This document shows, one piece after another, positions 1 to 9,552 of a DNA stretch of 64,000 nucleotides. The notes beneath the pieces were generated by a model. It worked only from the letters and a program-made list of their open reading frames with translations, ran no database searches and was not told the DNA's origin. Location: assembly GCF_003966225.1 (NCBI RefSeq), contig NZ_RXNU01000005.1, forward strand, positions 124,001 through 188,000, in the 5' to 3' direction. Source of the stretch: Shewanella canadensis. GTDB taxonomy: Bacteria; Pseudomonadota; Gammaproteobacteria; Enterobacterales; Shewanellaceae. How positions within the stretch are numbered: position 1 is the first letter of the stretch; each line of letters begins with the position of its first letter. The translations under genes were made by a program, and so were the position numbers.

Positions 1-582
1 TTCGCTCCTTCTTGGGGTGGTATGATTAACGGTATCATGACGCTATCAGGTGCTTGGCATAAACTAAGAACCGATCCTGTATTACGTTTCCTTGTTGTTT
101 CATTGTCTTTCTACGGTATGTCTACCTTCGAAGGCCCAATGATGGCAATCAAGACCGTAAATGCCCTATCTCACTATACTGACTGGACCGTTGGTCACGT
201 TCACTCTGGTGCGCTAGGTTGGGTTGCGATGGTTTCTATTGGTTCGCTTTATCACCTAATCCCAGTGCTTTACGGACACGGTCGTATGTATAGCTCTAAC
301 CTGGTTAATGTTCATTTCTGGTTAGCGACTATCGGTACCGTTCTATATATCGTATCTATGTGGATCTCTGGTGTGATGCAAGGTCTGATGTGGCGTGCAG
401 TTAACTCTGACGGAACTCTGACTTATAGCTTCGTTGAAAGTATTGAAGCTTCATACCCATTCTACTTTGTTCGATTCCTTGGTGGCTGTTTCTTCGTAAC
501 CGGTATGCTTCTGATGGCATATAACGTGTTTAAGACAGTAAAAGCGCCTAAAGAATCTTTGCCTGCATTAGCAGAAGCATAA
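1..582 (+). CDS. ccoN: cbb3-type cytochrome c oxidase subunit I (3' part only)
   Basis: The reading frame is open from base 1, so this is the C-terminal 193 residues of the catalytic subunit; the start lies outside the window. CcoN is a polytopic inner-membrane protein carrying a low-spin heme b and the heme b3-CuB centre that reduces oxygen at very low concentration. The fragment has the [10 protein letters not shown] motif, whose histidines are the heme ligands in the family, and several hydrophobic helices. It is followed after 12 bases by ccoO, then ccoQ and ccoP, the standard operon order. Family assignment is secure; how the operon is regulated cannot be judged because the promoter is not in view. 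Confidence 0.97.
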   Translation, partial: FAPSWGGMINGIMTLSGAWHKLRTDPVLRFLVVSLSFYGMSTFEGPMMAIKTVNALSHYTDWTVGHVHSGALGWVAMVSIGSLYHLIPVLYGHGRMYSSNLVNVHFWLATIGTVLYIVSMWISGVMQGLMWRAVNSDGTLTYSFVESIEASYPFYFVRFLGGCFFVTGMLLMAYNVFKTVKAPKESLPALAEA

Positions 583-594
583 GGGGTAGAAACG

Positions 595-1221
595 ATGAAA
601 TTTAATCATGAGTTAGTCGAGAAAAACATCGGTTTGATGGGTATTCTCACTGTTATCGCCATCAGTATTGGTGGTTTAGTGCAGATCACTCCCCTGTTGT
701 TTCAAAAAGACACTACCGAGCCTGTTGATGGATTAATTCCTTACACAGCGCTCCAGACTGAAGGTCGTGACATCTATGTCCGTGAAGGTTGTTATAACTG
801 TCACAGCCAGATGATCCGCCCACTGCGTGCAGAGACTGAGCGTTATGGTCACTACTCTGTCGCTGGTGAGTCTGTATGGGATCATCCATTCCAGTGGGGT
901 TCTAAGCGTACCGGTCCTGATTTGGCACGTGTAGGCGGTAGATACAGCGATAAATGGCATGAAGTTCACTTGATTGACCCACGCGCCGTGGTACCTCAAT
1001 CAAATATGCCAGGCTTCCCTTGGTTGGCAGAGAACAAGCTTGACGGCAAGTTAACTGGCCAGAAGATGGATATCCTTCGTAACCTTCATAAAGGTGGAAA
1101 TAAAGGCCAAGACCTTTATACCGATGAAGAGATTGCGGGTGCACAAAAAGCTGTCGAAGGTAAAACTGAGATGCAAGCACTTATCGCCTATCTGCAGTCC
1201 CTTGGACATGCACTGAAATAA
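595..1221 (+). CDS. ccoO: cbb3-type cytochrome c oxidase subunit II (monoheme c)
   Basis: This is a 208-residue membrane-anchored cytochrome c. One transmembrane helix lies at about residues 14-36 and is followed by a periplasmic domain with a single c-type heme site, [11 protein letters not shown], near residue 66. The distal ligand Met is probably in the SNMPGFPW segment, which is typical of CcoO. It passes electrons from CcoP to the CcoN active site. Length and motif order match the family. It lies 12 bases after ccoN and just upstream of ccoQ, so it is co-transcribed. Confidence 0.97.
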   Translation: MKFNHELVEKNIGLMGILTVIAISIGGLVQITPLLFQKDTTEPVDGLIPYTALQTEGRDIYVREGCYNCHSQMIRPLRAETERYGHYSVAGESVWDHPFQWGSKRTGPDLARVGGRYSDKWHEVHLIDPRAVVPQSNMPGFPWLAENKLDGKLTGQKMDILRNLHKGGNKGQDLYTDEEIAGAQKAVEGKTEMQALIAYLQSLGHALK

Positions 1222-1236
1222 CTAGGAGGCAACTAT

Positions 1237-1404
1237 ATGGATTACGGAACAATACAAGGCATTATTACCATTGTCGTGATGTTAACCTTTGTCGGTATAT
1301 TTGCATGGGCTTACAGCTCTCGTCGTAAGGATCAATTTGACGAAGCGGCTAACCTTGTTTTTTCAGATGATGAACTAAACAAGGGTTCAGGAGAACATAA
1401 GTGA
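1237..1404 (+). CDS. ccoQ: cbb3 oxidase small subunit CcoQ
   Basis: This 55-residue protein begins MDYGTIQGIITIVVM. It has one transmembrane helix (about residues 8-27) followed by a short basic and then acidic tail. Size, topology and position between ccoO and ccoP identify CcoQ, a non-catalytic subunit that stabilises the complex. A strong ribosome binding site, ctaggaggc, lies just upstream. Its TGA stop shares one base with the ATG of ccoP (TGATG), so the two are translationally coupled. Confidence 0.93.
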   Translation: MDYGTIQGIITIVVMLTFVGIFAWAYSSRRKDQFDEAANLVFSDDELNKGSGEHK

Positions 1405-2372
1405 TGAGTAGCTTCTGGAGTATATGGATTACCGTACTCACTATCGTGGTAATCGTTGGATGTTTTGTCCTTTTAAGAATTGTCTCTAAAAACAACACTG
1501 GTGTTGAAGAAGGCAAGTCGATGGGACATAGCTTTGACGGCATCGAAGAGCTTAACAACCCGCTACCTAAGTGGTGGAGTTATCTGTTCTACGTCACTAT
1601 CGTTTTTGGTGTTATTTACTTAGCGCTTTATCCGGGTCTTGGAAACTTCAAAGGTTTCTTAGGTTGGTCGAGCGCTAACCAAAGCATCGGAACCGAGAAT
1701 GGCATTGCAGCCGATTCTAAAGCAGCAGTTGAGCTTGCGGTTAAAGAAGGTCGTTGGGTTCAGTATGACCAGGAAGTTAAGCGTGCCGATGAGAAATTTG
1801 GCCCTATCTTCAAGGCTTATGCCGAAACGCCTCTCGATGAGTTGGTTAAGAACGAAGAGGCCCTTAAAGTGGGTGGTCGTCTGTTCTTACACAACTGTTC
1901 GCAGTGTCATGGTAGTGATGCCCGTGGTAGTAAAGGCTTCCCTAACCTGACTGACGGTGATTGGTTATATGGTGGTGAGTTAGCCACTATTAAAACCTCT
2001 ATCATGAATGGTCGTCATGGGATGATGCCACCTAAAGGTGGTCTTCCAATCGAAGACAGTGAAATCAAAGGTTTGGCTGAGTATGTTACTAAGCTTGCCG
2101 GTCGAGATCACGATGAAGCCCTAGCCGCTCAAGGTCAAGGCTCATTCATGAAGGGCTGTTTCGCTTGTCATGGTATGGATGCGACGGGTAATAAGATGAT
2201 GGGTGCGCCTAATCTTACCAACAACATCTGGTTGTATGGCGGTAGCCGTGGTTCTATCGAACAGTCAATTAAGAATGGCCGTAGTGGTGTCATGCCAGCT
2301 TGGAAAGATGTGTTAGGTGAAGAGAAAGTTCACGTTATCACAGCTTATGTTTATAGCTTGTCAAACAAGTAG
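1404..2372 (+). CDS. ccoP: cbb3-type cytochrome c oxidase subunit III (diheme c)
   Basis: CcoP has 322 residues. Two hydrophobic N-terminal helices (about residues 4-25 and 55-75) anchor a periplasmic region with two c-type heme sites, CSQCHGS and CFACHGM, about 90 residues apart. It takes electrons from soluble cytochromes and hands them to CcoO. I chose the ATG that overlaps the ccoQ stop rather than the in-frame GTG three bases earlier. The gene is followed by a strong rho-independent terminator, so it closes the ccoNOQP transcript. Confidence 0.97.
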   Translation: MSSFWSIWITVLTIVVIVGCFVLLRIVSKNNTGVEEGKSMGHSFDGIEELNNPLPKWWSYLFYVTIVFGVIYLALYPGLGNFKGFLGWSSANQSIGTENGIAADSKAAVELAVKEGRWVQYDQEVKRADEKFGPIFKAYAETPLDELVKNEEALKVGGRLFLHNCSQCHGSDARGSKGFPNLTDGDWLYGGELATIKTSIMNGRHGMMPPKGGLPIEDSEIKGLAEYVTKLAGRDHDEALAAQGQGSFMKGCFACHGMDATGNKMMGAPNLTNNIWLYGGSRGSIEQSIKNGRSGVMPAWKDVLGEEKVHVITAYVYSLSNK

Positions 2373-2390
2373 TTACATCTAAGCAACATA

Positions 2391-2421
2391 GAGGCCTCGA
2401 TCTTATCGAGGCCTTTTTTTT
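2391..2421 (+). terminator. rho-independent terminator of ccoNOQP
   Basis: A 10-bp GC-rich stem (aggcctcgat / atcgaggcct) with a 3-base loop is followed directly by a run of eight T. It sits 18 bases after the ccoP stop. Confidence 0.93.
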
Positions 2422-2482
2422 AGGGTGCTAAATCACATTTTTAGCGGTAAAATAATCGCAATTATTATAATAGGTATGACAG

Positions 2483-2962
2483 ATGAACAAACAACAAGCC
2501 TGGTATAAGCAGTTCTGGCCTTGGTTTTTAATTATTTTGCCCCTTTGTGCGGTTTTGGCTAGCTTCAACTTACTCTATCTTGCGATAGATAATAAAGATT
2601 CTCTGGTTTCTGAAGATTACTATAAAGATGGTAAAGCCATTAATATGGATCTTAAGAAAATCAAACAGGCTAAACAGCTTGGAATGCAATTTGAATTACT
2701 GGTTGATGACAATGAAGTCACTATCACTCAGCATGGCGGTGAGTCTTACCTTGCAGCACTGAGTGTTGAATTTTTTCACCCCACCATAGAAAAGCGTGAT
2801 TTCGGGCAAATTGTTACGGCTGACGGCGATAAAGCCTACCGTATCGAACTTGCTACCCCGATTGCGGGTGCGTGGGAAGTGAGACTGGAAGGGTTTGACC
2901 GTACTTGGCGAATTCAAAAACGACTTGAGATCAAAGATGACTCTCAATACTGGTTGAACTAA
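2483..2962 (+). CDS. fixH: FixH/CcoH-family cbb3 oxidase assembly protein
   Basis: This 159-residue protein has one N-terminal transmembrane helix (about residues 11-33) and then the family-typical stretch around SEDYYKDGKAIN, where FixH proteins carry a conserved YY(K) segment. The rest is a small periplasmic beta domain. FixH is needed for assembly of the cbb3 oxidase, probably with the CcoI copper pump. It follows the ccoP terminator and precedes ccoI, the usual fixGHIS order. No fixG is present between them, so fixG must lie elsewhere. Confidence 0.9.
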   Translation: MNKQQAWYKQFWPWFLIILPLCAVLASFNLLYLAIDNKDSLVSEDYYKDGKAINMDLKKIKQAKQLGMQFELLVDDNEVTITQHGGESYLAALSVEFFHPTIEKRDFGQIVTADGDKAYRIELATPIAGAWEVRLEGFDRTWRIQKRLEIKDDSQYWLN

Positions 2963-3105
2963 GTCGATAATAAAAGCGTTAAAGCTAGTTCAAAACAGGC
3001 TAGAGCAATCATCTAAGAAACTGCGTTATCCGTTTCTGTTGTGTATGACCTGTTTTGACTTCCTTTTTGACTAAAGCGGTTAAAACAGGTTAAACGACAT
3101 CATCT

Positions 3106-5484
3106 ATGAAGTACCCTGAATGTTATCATTGCGGTGAGCCCGTATTAACAGGCTCTCAGTTCACGACCCATATTAATAATAGTGACCGTTTGATGTGCTG
3201 CCCTGGCTGTCAGGCCGTTTCTGCCGCAATTATAGAGGCTGGGCTCAGTAATTATTATAAATACAGAACCGAGCCCGGAAGTAAACAGACGGCACTGGTC
3301 CCCGAAGAATTAACCGCCTATTCAGCATTCGATCTGCCAGAGGTCCAGCAAGATTTTGTCCACAGTGAAAGCGATATCTCAAGGGTATCGCTCTCTATCG
3401 ATGGCATTACTTGTGCTGCGTGTGCCTGGCTTATTGAACACAAACTCAAGTATGTTCCAGGTATCAGTAGTATCCAGGTGAATACGACGACGGAACGCGC
3501 CTTAGTCACTTGGTTGCCAACGCAGATAAAACTCAGTGAAATACTCAGTCAAATTAGCCTTATCGGTTATCAGGCGGCCCCTTATCAGGTCGATGAACAA
3601 GAGATCCAGAGTAAACAGAACAGTCGAAAATTTCTATTGAGGCTGGGTTTAGCTGGCTTTGCCACCATGCAGGTGATGATGTTCGCCCTCGCCCTCTATG
3701 CCGGCTATTTTACCGAACTCGAAGTTGAGTTTCGTGACTACTTTCGTTGGGTGAGTATGATATTTGCCGCCCCGGTGGTGTTCTATTCGGCTCAACCCTT
3801 CTATTTTAGCGCCATCCGTTCCATGTTCAGTGGACGGCTCAATATGGATGTCTCGGTATCGATAGCCATCTTAGGCGCTTATATCGCCAGCTGTATTGCC
3901 ACGGTTAATGCTACCGGCGAGGTGTATTTTGAGTCGGTCAGTATGTTTACCTTTTTCTTGCTACTCGGTCGTTACTTCGAGCAAAATGCCCGGCAAAAAG
4001 CCTCTGTAAGCTCCAGTAATTTACATAAACTGGTGCCGCTTACGGCTCATCTGATATCAAATGACATCTGTGAAGAGGTTCCCGCGAAAGGATTGAAGGT
4101 GGGAGACATTATACTGGTTAAACCCGGGGAGGTTGTCGCCGCCGACGGCACCATTATCGAAGGCCGCTCCAGCTTCAATGAGGCCATGCTCACAGGTGAA
4201 CAGACCCCGGTACAGAAATCTGACACCAGTGAGGTTTATGCGGGCACCATTAATGTTGAGCAGCCGATTAAACTTAAGATCACCGCAATTGGTCAAGATC
4301 AACTCGTGGCAGAGATCATTCGTCTGCAGGAGTCGGCTTCAAATAACAAACCTAAAGTCGCCCTGTACGTCGACACTATCTCAAATTATTTTACCTGGGC
4401 AATTCTATCTATCGCATTATTGACCTACATTGTCTGGAAAATATATTGGCCTGAAGATGCTTTCTGGGTCACCTTGGCCGTGTTAGTTGCCACCTGCCCT
4501 TGTGCTTTGGCGCTTGCTACGCCGACCGCTGTGACGTGTGCTACGGGGATCTTTACCCGAATCGGTATCATTGCCCGCAAACCTGGCGTATTTGAAAAAC
4601 TCACGAAAATAAACCATGTCGTATTCGATAAAACGGGTACCCTCACCTGTGGCACACTCACGATCATAGATATCGAACTTTATGGTCAACTCGATAAGGT
4701 ACAAGTGCTCGAAGTCGCAGCAGCGCTTGAAGCGAGCTCTCTACACCCGATAGCCAAGGCTTTCGAGCCATACAAGAATGCACAACTCACAGTGAGCCGG
4801 ATACAAAGTTTTGTCGGTTTGGGCCTAAGTGGTCAGATTAATAACATCGATTACCGGATCGGTAGTGCCGAGTTTATCGCAGTTCAAGGTGATCATTCAC
4901 AAGCCGTGTATCTGGCTCAGGGGGATGAACTCCTCGCAAGGTTCAAGTTAGTCGACGAGATCAGAACCGACGCCAAGCAAACGGTACAGATGCTTACAGA
5001 GCAAGGCTGTAAAGTGTCTGTGGCCAGTGGTGACGGTTCGATACATGTCGATGAGGTTGCTGGCAGAATTGGCATTACCGATGTTTATAAAGGATTAAAG
5101 CCCCAAGACAAGCTGAGTCTGATTCAAAAGCTTCAAAAAAATGCCTCTATTGCCATGTTTGGCGATGGGATCAATGATGCCCCCGTTCTTGCGGGAGCCA
5201 ACTTATCTGTTGCTATGGGAAGTGGCTCTGCAATCACTAAGAATAGTGCCGATCTCATCTTACTTGGCGATCATCTGTCACGTTTTAACGATGCGGTAAC
5301 GGTTGCAAGGTTAACTGATAAGATCATTAAGCAGAATTTGTACTGGGCTCTGGGTTATAACCTGTTTATAATCCCGTTGGCCGTTACAGGCCATGTTGCA
5401 CCTTATATTGCTGCCTTAGGTATGTCTGCAAGTTCACTTATCGTGGTCGGTAATAGTCTGAGATTATTAAGGGTTCGTTTATGA
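3106..5484 (+). CDS. ccoI: P1B-type copper-transporting ATPase for cbb3 oxidase assembly
   Basis: This 792-residue heavy-metal P-type ATPase has, in order, an N-terminal cysteine cluster (CYHCGEPV and CCPGCQAV) and an HMA metal-binding domain with GITCAACAW near residue 100. Transmembrane helices follow, with the CPC motif at residues 464-466. The phosphorylation site DKTGTLTC starts at residue 508, and a GDGIND hinge lies near residue 687. The N-terminal cysteine-rich extension before the HMA is characteristic of FixI/CcoI rather than CopA. It loads copper for CuB of CcoN. Its stop overlaps the ccoS start by 4 bases. Confidence 0.96.
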   Translation: MKYPECYHCGEPVLTGSQFTTHINNSDRLMCCPGCQAVSAAIIEAGLSNYYKYRTEPGSKQTALVPEELTAYSAFDLPEVQQDFVHSESDISRVSLSIDGITCAACAWLIEHKLKYVPGISSIQVNTTTERALVTWLPTQIKLSEILSQISLIGYQAAPYQVDEQEIQSKQNSRKFLLRLGLAGFATMQVMMFALALYAGYFTELEVEFRDYFRWVSMIFAAPVVFYSAQPFYFSAIRSMFSGRLNMDVSVSIAILGAYIASCIATVNATGEVYFESVSMFTFFLLLGRYFEQNARQKASVSSSNLHKLVPLTAHLISNDICEEVPAKGLKVGDIILVKPGEVVAADGTIIEGRSSFNEAMLTGEQTPVQKSDTSEVYAGTINVEQPIKLKITAIGQDQLVAEIIRLQESASNNKPKVALYVDTISNYFTWAILSIALLTYIVWKIYWPEDAFWVTLAVLVATCPCALALATPTAVTCATGIFTRIGIIARKPGVFEKLTKINHVVFDKTGTLTCGTLTIIDIELYGQLDKVQVLEVAAALEASSLHPIAKAFEPYKNAQLTVSRIQSFVGLGLSGQINNIDYRIGSAEFIAVQGDHSQAVYLAQGDELLARFKLVDEIRTDAKQTVQMLTEQGCKVSVASGDGSIHVDEVAGRIGITDVYKGLKPQDKLSLIQKLQKNASIAMFGDGINDAPVLAGANLSVAMGSGSAITKNSADLILLGDHLSRFNDAVTVARLTDKIIKQNLYWALGYNLFIIPLAVTGHVAPYIAALGMSASSLIVVGNSLRLLRVRL

Positions 5485-5666
5485 GTATCATCTATGTGTT
5501 GATCCCGATAGCCATGTTATTTGTGCTTATCGCGATTGGGATCTTTTTTTGGGCTGTAAAATCTGAACAGTTTGATGATCTTGACAGGCAGAGTGTATCC
5601 ATCCTATTTGACGAAGATGAAAAACCGACGCCAAAAGCTAACGATAATGAGTCAACGCCCTCTTGA
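5481..5666 (+). CDS. ccoS: cbb3 oxidase maturation protein CcoS
   Basis: This 61-residue protein has one N-terminal helix followed by the FWAVKSEQFDDLD segment that defines the CcoS/FixS family. It is required for insertion of cofactors into CcoN. The ATGA overlap with ccoI and the TTGA overlap with the next gene show tight translational coupling. Confidence 0.95.
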   Translation: MSIIYVLIPIAMLFVLIAIGIFFWAVKSEQFDDLDRQSVSILFDEDEKPTPKANDNESTPS

Positions 5667-6355
5667 TTGATTACAGCGTAACCGGCGCCTTCTTAGTAGG
5701 GCTGATGGGCGCTGGCCACTGCATAGGAATGTGTGGTGGTTTAATTGGTGCTTTTTCATCTCAACTTCCCCGCTCCGCTAAACAAAATCAGTTGGTACAA
5801 CAACTGCGTTTTCTGTTTACCTATAATTTGGGCCGGATATTAAGTTATGCCTTCGCCGGTGCACTTGTAGGAGGTTCAGCAAGCGCGTTAGGCATGCTGT
5901 TTGATATGGACTTGTATCTCATCACTTTAAGGCTGATAGCCGGTCTGATGATGATTGCGACGGGTCTATACATTGCGCAAATCTGGTCTGGTATCGTACA
6001 GATCGAACGTGCAGGTAAATTTGTATGGCGGTTTTTATCTCCCATTGCAAGCCGAATGGTTCCCGTTAAAACACTACCACAGGCATTCATCGGCGGTATG
6101 TTATGGGGATGGCTTCCTTGTGGGTTAGTTTACAGTACATTAACTTGGGCCGTGGCGGCAAACTCTGCATCTCAGGGCGCCATGATAATGGCTTCCTTCG
6201 GACTTGGCACCCTTCCAGCCCTACTCAGTGCAGGGGTGGCGGCCAATGTATTCGGCCGTTGGGTTCAAAATAGAATGGTAAGATTGATCAGCGGCTCGAT
6301 CTTGGTCATATTTGGTTTACAAACTTTGTACATTGCAATTGCTCAGCTGAGCTAG
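5663..6355 (+). CDS. TauE/SafE-family (DsbD-like) membrane protein
   Basis: This is a 230-residue polytopic membrane protein with about six helices and the motif GAGHCIGMCGG near its N-terminus, typical of the sulfite-exporter/urease-accessory-like family found next to ccoS. Homologues in this position are thought to help deliver copper during oxidase assembly; here that role is inferred from context only. The start is a TTG that overlaps the ccoS stop. No ATG lies closer than the in-frame Met inside LMGAGH, which would remove the first helix, so TTG is preferred. Confidence 0.85.
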   Translation: MIDYSVTGAFLVGLMGAGHCIGMCGGLIGAFSSQLPRSAKQNQLVQQLRFLFTYNLGRILSYAFAGALVGGSASALGMLFDMDLYLITLRLIAGLMMIATGLYIAQIWSGIVQIERAGKFVWRFLSPIASRMVPVKTLPQAFIGGMLWGWLPCGLVYSTLTWAVAANSASQGAMIMASFGLGTLPALLSAGVAANVFGRWVQNRMVRLISGSILVIFGLQTLYIAIAQLS

Positions 6356-6410
6356 CTCAGCTTATTAAATTAGTTTACCATATGCGTAATAGAGAAATTT
6401 GAGAGACACT

Positions 6411-7160
6411 ATGACAGACAACAATAAAAGTCGTCGTTCGACCGTTCCCGGATGCGCCATTCATTGTCATGATTGCAGTATGGGAACCTTGTGTATTCCT
6501 TTTACACTCAATACCAATGAACTCGATCGTCTCGATGAGATTATCGAAAGAAAAAAGCCTATCCAAAAAGGTGAGCAGATATTCAAGTCTGGTGACCCTT
6601 TAAAATCTCTTTATGCCATTCGCTCAGGTACCATAAAAAGTTTTACTATTACAGAGCAAGGTGACGAGCAGATCACGGGTTTCCATTTAGCTGGTGATGT
6701 GATTGGTTTCGATGGTATCCACGCTCAAGAACACCAAAGTTTTGCCCAAGCCCTTGAGACCTCAATGGTTTGTGAAATTCCTTATACGACTCTAGATGAT
6801 CTTAGTGGCACAATGCCAAAGTTGAGACAACAGATCATGCGTTTAATGAGTAATGAGATCCAAAGCGATCAGGAGATGATTCTTCTGCTCAGTAAAAAGA
6901 ATGCTGAAGAGAGGCTTGCCGCATTTATCAGTAATCTGGCTACCCGTTTTGGCAATCGTGGTTTTTCTCCAAAAGAGTTCAGACTAACCATGACTCGCGG
7001 TGACATAGGTAACTATCTGGGGCTTACGGTTGAAACGATTAGCCGCCTGCTTGGCCGCTTCCAAAAAGCCAATTTGATCGAAGTTAAGGGTAAGTACATT
7101 ACTATCGTTAACTTTGAAGCGCTCAATACCCTTGCTGGTAATACTTCTATAGCAAGATAA
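6411..7160 (+). CDS. etrA: FNR-type oxygen-sensing transcriptional regulator (EtrA)
   Basis: This 249-residue CRP/FNR-family regulator carries the [4Fe-4S] cysteine cluster [14 protein letters not shown] (C15, C19, C22, C28) plus a distant cysteine in MVCEIP, matching the FNR pattern. The cAMP-binding fold sits in the middle. A C-terminal helix-turn-helix contains ETISR, the FNR recognition helix with its Glu-Ser-Arg contacts. It senses oxygen through the cluster and controls anaerobic respiration genes. The ATG at 6411 follows a gagagac ribosome site; an upstream TTG in frame is less likely. It lies directly after the cbb3 assembly genes, the usual Shewanella arrangement. Confidence 0.96.
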   Translation: MTDNNKSRRSTVPGCAIHCHDCSMGTLCIPFTLNTNELDRLDEIIERKKPIQKGEQIFKSGDPLKSLYAIRSGTIKSFTITEQGDEQITGFHLAGDVIGFDGIHAQEHQSFAQALETSMVCEIPYTTLDDLSGTMPKLRQQIMRLMSNEIQSDQEMILLLSKKNAEERLAAFISNLATRFGNRGFSPKEFRLTMTRGDIGNYLGLTVETISRLLGRFQKANLIEVKGKYITIVNFEALNTLAGNTSIAR

Positions 7161-7180
7161 AGTACAAGTATCAGTATCAG

Positions 7181-7218
7181 GAGACATAGCTTTTTTTCAT
7201 GAAAATTAGCTATGTCTC
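7181..7218. terminator. long hairpin after etrA, possible terminator
   Basis: There is an 11-bp perfect stem, gagacatagct / agctatgtctc. Its loop region is itself nearly palindromic (ttttcatgaaaa), so the whole 38 bases can fold into one extended hairpin. There is no downstream T-run, so intrinsic termination would be weak. The remaining 230 bases before the uspE signals hold nothing else I recognise. Confidence 0.5.
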
Positions 7219-7445
7219 TATAAGTTTCCTACCTTTTCTAAATTAACGGCTACATCCATCAAAATCTGGGCGAGATTAGTCCACGCCGCCTGTTAACTAT
7301 TTGCTTAAATTCTCCTCTATTCTGTTCTACTTCGTGTAAATTAATGTATAGTTAAATACATGACTCAAATAGATTATTTAAACTTTTAATCAAAATACTT
7401 ATCTATGAGAATCAGTTCCAATCTGGTAAGGAAAATTGGGCAATA

Positions 7446-7459
7446 TTGATCTGAAACAA
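7446..7459 (+). promoter_or_regulatory. FNR-like site upstream of uspE
   Basis: TTGAT-CTGA-AACAA matches the FNR consensus TTGAT-N4-ATCAA at nine of ten positions. It lies about 58 bases before the uspE start, a distance compatible with activation. The gene for the matching regulator is the one immediately upstream. Confidence 0.55.
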
Positions 7460-7516
7460 TGTATTTTGCCCTCTGTAGCTCATTATTAAGTTAACGTATG
7501 AGAAAGAGGAATGATT

Positions 7517-8449
7517 ATGAAGGACTATAAAAAGCTCTTAGTTGTTGTCGATCCGACTAGCGATAAGCAACCCGCGCTTGCTCGAGCCGTTGAACTCGCT
7601 TCAAAAAATCAGGCCACTATAACTGTATTTCTATCAATTTTTGACTTCTCTTATGAGATGACTTCAATACTCTCGGGTCATGAACGTGAAGCGATGAGAC
7701 AAGGTGTTATTGCCCAGCGCAAAGCATGGATAAAGGACTTAGTCGAAGCCTATTCTAAAGCCGACACCGTGATTGAAACTGAGGTCATTTGGCATAACCG
7801 CCCCTTCGAGAGCATTATCCTGCATGCCATTGCAGGTGAGTATGATCTCATCATTAAGGGTACTCATGAACATGACAAGCTTAAGTCTGTTATCTTTACT
7901 CCAACTGATTGGCACCTTATGCGTAAGGCCCCCGTTCCTGTCTTGTTGGTTAAAGAGCATGACTGGCCTGTCGCCGGAAAAATTCTCTGTGCCGTTAATG
8001 TCGGCTCCGAAGATGACGATCACCAGTCATTAAACGGCAAGATAATAGAGCATGCGCAGGGCTTAGCGCAGAAGTTTGATGCTCAGGTACATCTCGTTAA
8101 TGGTTATCCGGGCACGCCGGTTAATCTGGCCATAGAGCTTCCTGATTTCGATGCACATACCTATAGCGAAACTATTCGTATGCAGCATGAACAGAGAGTA
8201 TGCTCACTTGCGAATACCTTTGGAATATCAACTGATTTTTGCCATGTTAAAGAAGGTTTACCTGAGGATGTGATCCCGGATCTTGCCCTGCAGCTGGACG
8301 CAGAACTCGTGATATTAGGCACCGTAGGTCGCACCGGCTTCTCGGCAGCGCTCATCGGTAATACGGCTGAACATGTTATCGATAGCATTAACTGTGATCT
8401 GTTGGCTATTAAACCCGATGGTTACCATTCACCATTAGAAGAGAGTTAA
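7517..8449 (+). CDS. uspE: universal stress protein E (tandem Usp domains)
   Basis: This 310-residue cytoplasmic protein consists of two Usp (Rossmann-like) domains. The second ends with the nucleotide-binding loop GTVGRTGFSAALIGNTAEHV, matching the G-2x-G-9x-G-(S/T) pattern. The first domain lacks a clear ATP loop, as in E. coli UspE. I chose ATG 7517 because the agagga ribosome site lies six bases upstream; it directly abuts the alternative ATG at 7511. The fnr-uspE adjacency is also seen in enterics. Confidence 0.93.
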   Translation: MKDYKKLLVVVDPTSDKQPALARAVELASKNQATITVFLSIFDFSYEMTSILSGHEREAMRQGVIAQRKAWIKDLVEAYSKADTVIETEVIWHNRPFESIILHAIAGEYDLIIKGTHEHDKLKSVIFTPTDWHLMRKAPVPVLLVKEHDWPVAGKILCAVNVGSEDDDHQSLNGKIIEHAQGLAQKFDAQVHLVNGYPGTPVNLAIELPDFDAHTYSETIRMQHEQRVCSLANTFGISTDFCHVKEGLPEDVIPDLALQLDAELVILGTVGRTGFSAALIGNTAEHVIDSINCDLLAIKPDGYHSPLEES

Positions 8450-8490
8450 CCTTACGGTTCTTTTTTAAGATTAAGTTTTAATATATACTA

Positions 8491-8527
8491 CGCGCCCAGA
8501 ATTCAAGTGTTACTAGGCGCGTTTTTT
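8491..8527 (+). terminator. hairpin plus T6 abutting the ttcA start
   Basis: The arms cgcgcc (8491-8496) and ggcgcg (8516-8521) are followed by six T, and the ttcA ATG comes immediately afterwards at 8528. This looks like the uspE terminator, although the 19-base loop is long. It could also act as a leader hairpin for ttcA. Confidence 0.45.
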
Positions 8528-9475
8528 ATGTCTGAAGATCTTTCCAAACACCACACCTCTCGAATGAACAAACTTCAGCGTAAGTTACGTAGTGAAGTGG
8601 GTAAAGCGATTGGCGATTATAATATGATTGAGGAAGGTGATCGGGTCATGTGCTGCCTTTCCGGCGGAAAAGACAGCTATGCGATGCTTGATATCTTGCT
8701 CAACCTTCAACAACGCGCACCCATCAAGTTTGAGATTGTTGCTGTCAATCTGGACCAGAAACAACCGGGGTTTCCTGAAGAGGTGCTGCCAGCTTACCTG
8801 GATACTCTGAATGTGCCGTACCATATTATCGAAAAAGACACCTACTCTGTCGTCAGAGAGAAGATCCCTGAAGGGCAAAAAACCTGTTCGTTATGCTCTC
8901 GATTACGTCGCGGTACCTTATATGGCTTCGCACAAAAAATCGGTGCGACTAAAATCGCATTAGGGCATCACAGAGATGACATCATTGAAACCCTGTTTTT
9001 AAATATGTTTTTTGCCGGGAAACAGAAGGCCATGCCACCAAAATTGTTGTCCGATGATGGTGCTAACATGGTTATCCGTCCTCTGGCTTATTCCCGCGAA
9101 AAAGATATTGCTGAGTACGCCGAACTCAAGGCTTTCCCGATCATTCCCTGTAACCTTTGTGGTTCGCAAGAAAACCTGAAGCGTGCTGAAGTCAAAGATA
9201 TGCTTAATCTCTGGGATGAGCACCACCCGGGACGAATTGAGTCTATCTTCACGGCGATGCAGAACACCTCTCCTTCACAGGGCGTAGACCGCGAGCAGTT
9301 TGACTTTATCTCTCTGCAAAGAGATGCTGATGCGCCACTTAGAGGGGATGTTGCCGAATCAGATCTTCCGGCATTCGATTTTGTCGATGTCGCTAACAAT
9401 GGTCATATCGATCTGGATGCAGCCAAGAGCCGCAGTGAAAATAAAATCGACATCGTCAGTACTTATACGCCTTAG
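8528..9475 (+). CDS. ttcA: tRNA 2-thiocytidine(32) synthetase TtcA
   Basis: This 315-residue enzyme uses ATP and an Fe-S cluster to thiolate cytidine 32 of certain tRNAs. It has the PP-loop SGGKDSYAM, the cysteine pair in [10 protein letters not shown] and the second pair in CNLCGSQ, and [10 protein letters not shown], all diagnostic of TtcA. Length agrees with the E. coli enzyme (311). The ATG at 8528 is preferred to an in-frame GTG at 8507, although no strong ribosome site precedes it because the region is occupied by a hairpin and T-run. Confidence 0.94.
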   Translation: MSEDLSKHHTSRMNKLQRKLRSEVGKAIGDYNMIEEGDRVMCCLSGGKDSYAMLDILLNLQQRAPIKFEIVAVNLDQKQPGFPEEVLPAYLDTLNVPYHIIEKDTYSVVREKIPEGQKTCSLCSRLRRGTLYGFAQKIGATKIALGHHRDDIIETLFLNMFFAGKQKAMPPKLLSDDGANMVIRPLAYSREKDIAEYAELKAFPIIPCNLCGSQENLKRAEVKDMLNLWDEHHPGRIESIFTAMQNTSPSQGVDREQFDFISLQRDADAPLRGDVAESDLPAFDFVDVANNGHIDLDAAKSRSENKIDIVSTYTP

Positions 9476-9514
9476 GCTCCGCCTTTTAACCTAGTTATAT
9501 AAAATTCAGATACA

Positions 9515-9542
9515 AAAAAGCCCGGCTGATGCCGGGCTTTTA
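9515..9542. terminator. bidirectional terminator between ttcA and DUF2987 gene
   Basis: The stem agcccggc / gccgggct with loop tgat is preceded by six A and followed by TTT. It lies between two convergent genes and can serve both. Confidence 0.9.
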
Positions 9543-9552
9543 CGTTTATGCG

